A stretch of DNA of 5,956 nucleotides from an archaeon RBG_16_50_20. GTDB lineage: Archaea > Thermoproteota > Bathyarchaeia > 40CM-2-53-6. The position numbers were made by a program, and so were the translations under genes. The DNA is taken from assembly GCA_001768965.1 (NCBI GenBank), contig MEMY01000105.1, positions 1 to 5,956 on the forward strand, in the 5' to 3' direction. This document shows, one piece after another, positions 5,496-5,956 of the stretch (position 1 is its first letter; each line of letters opens with the position of its first letter). The notes beneath the pieces are model-generated. The model made no database searches and was not told where the DNA came from. It worked only from the letters and a program-made list of their open reading frames with translations.

Positions 5496-5852
5496 ATGGA
5501 AGCAGTCTTTCTAGTTCAACCATGGGTCCAAGCGCGCACGGCGATTGACTGCTGCAAGCTCTGCTACCAAGAACGGGATAACAAGAGCCATCTAGAATGC
5601 AAACGCGCGCACCTCGCATCTTACAACTCCCTTCTTGCAATACTGAAGCTCGAGAAAGATTCGACCTTCGAAGAAGCTTTGAAGAAACTTGAAGATGCTA
5701 AGCAAATCTGTATTTCCACAGCTAGACCCGACGACAACTGTCACGGGAGGTCCCAGGAAGCGTTGAGGTATACGCTGCAAATCTACGACAAGATTTTGGA
5801 AGACTACAAGAAACGACTTCCAGGTAGATCGTCACCGACACCTCGAATGTAA
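5496..5852 (+). CDS. Hypothetical 118-aa cysteine-containing helical protein
   Basis: I do not recognise a family. The N-terminal third is cysteine-rich, with C19, C20, C23 and C35 plus H32 and H39 (a CCKLC cluster, then HLECKRAH), and could bind a metal or form disulfides. The rest is predicted mostly alpha-helical with heptad-like charged stretches (EEALKKLEDAKQ at 59-70 and SQEALRYTLQIYDKILEDYKKRL at 86-108). C72, C82 and H83 lie in between. The paired-helix character is loosely TPR-like, but no repeat can be shown. There is no signal peptide or membrane segment. The composition is that of a real soluble protein, and a TATA-like box at -28 supports the ATG at 5496. It is divergent from the CBS-type enzyme gene with a 97-bp gap, so co-regulation is possible but untested. 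Opposite-strand frames over the same bases look like shadows. Confidence 0.65.
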   Translation: MEAVFLVQPWVQARTAIDCCKLCYQERDNKSHLECKRAHLASYNSLLAILKLEKDSTFEEALKKLEDAKQICISTARPDDNCHGRSQEALRYTLQIYDKILEDYKKRLPGRSSPTPRM

Positions 5853-5923
5853 GAATGCCATTACATCTGCGGGCTCGCAAATCAGAGTATCTGCTAGGGG
5901 TTCTCGAATAAGTCTGGAACATG

Positions 5924-5929
5924 TTTATG
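5924..5929 (+). promoter_or_regulatory. TATA-like box for a gene beyond the right edge
   Basis: TTTATG, inside the same GTTTATG heptamer as at the MFS promoter, would place a transcription start near 5953, at the very edge of the window. An open frame from the ATG at 5934 runs off the end (it begins MMLEPLR). It would lie upstream of that start, so it is not called as a gene. The bases from 5853 to here hold no other recognisable feature. Confidence 0.3.
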
Positions 5930-5956
5930 GCGGATGATGCTTGAACCATTACGGAT

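Noticed and set aside
5722..5949. 75-residue minus-strand frame at the right end
   Set aside because: It overlaps the 118-aa gene antisense, has shadow-like composition and no promoter-like box that can be seen within the window.
1..5956. CRISPR array or cas genes, looked for because of the CARF-like regulator
   Set aside because: No set of regularly spaced identical repeats and no cas-like protein was seen on either strand.
5853..5956. Possible tRNA, suggested by GGGGTTCTCGAATAAG
   Set aside because: It resembles a T-arm loosely but does not match GGTTCRANNCC, and no acceptor stem, anticodon arm or D-arm could be paired around it.

Overview
The window looks archaeal, probably a member of the Thermoproteota/TACK group such as Nitrososphaeria or Bathyarchaeia. 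This placement is inferred and is not proven at lineage level. Supporting signs are AT-rich TATA-like boxes upstream of several genes, two of them at leaderless spacing; few recognisable Shine-Dalgarno sequences; TTG and GTG starts; and a CARF plus winged-helix regulator of the kind common in archaea. GC content looks moderate, and the genes are compact and face both ways.

Layout from left to right: (1) a membrane-anchored zinc metalloprotease of the M48/M56 type on +, probably cut by the left edge (1-687). (2) A sparse 337-bp stretch holding a candidate 41-residue single-pass membrane protein on - (791-916). (3) An intact endonuclease III with its [4Fe-4S] cluster motif on + (1025-1684). (4) A 64-residue AbrB/SpoVT-type DNA-binding protein on + (1760-1954), whose 3' end overlaps by 17 bp the end of (5), a 221-residue CARF-like plus winged-helix regulator on - (1938-2603). 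(6) A 12-helix MFS transporter on + (2700-3965), divergent from (5) across a 96-bp promoter region. (7) A cystathionine beta-synthase/cysteine synthase-type PLP enzyme with a C-terminal CBS-domain pair on - (4004-5398). (8) An unrecognised 118-residue cysteine-containing helical protein on + (5496-5852), divergent from (7). The right edge ends with a promoter-like box for a gene outside the window.

The genes do not form one operon. Nearly every gene has its own promoter-like box, and the likely regulatory pairings are divergent (CARF regulator/MFS; CBS enzyme/118-aa protein) or convergent (AbrB/CARF regulator; MFS/CBS enzyme). The most interesting unit is 1760-3965: two DNA-binding proteins with overlapping 3' ends next to a transporter whose putative TATA box sits inside a perfect 5+5 bp dyad. 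No CRISPR array, cas gene, insertion sequence, tRNA or rRNA was seen. I found no clear evidence for a wholly new multi-gene system, but the CARF regulator without visible CRISPR and the 118-aa protein are worth follow-up.
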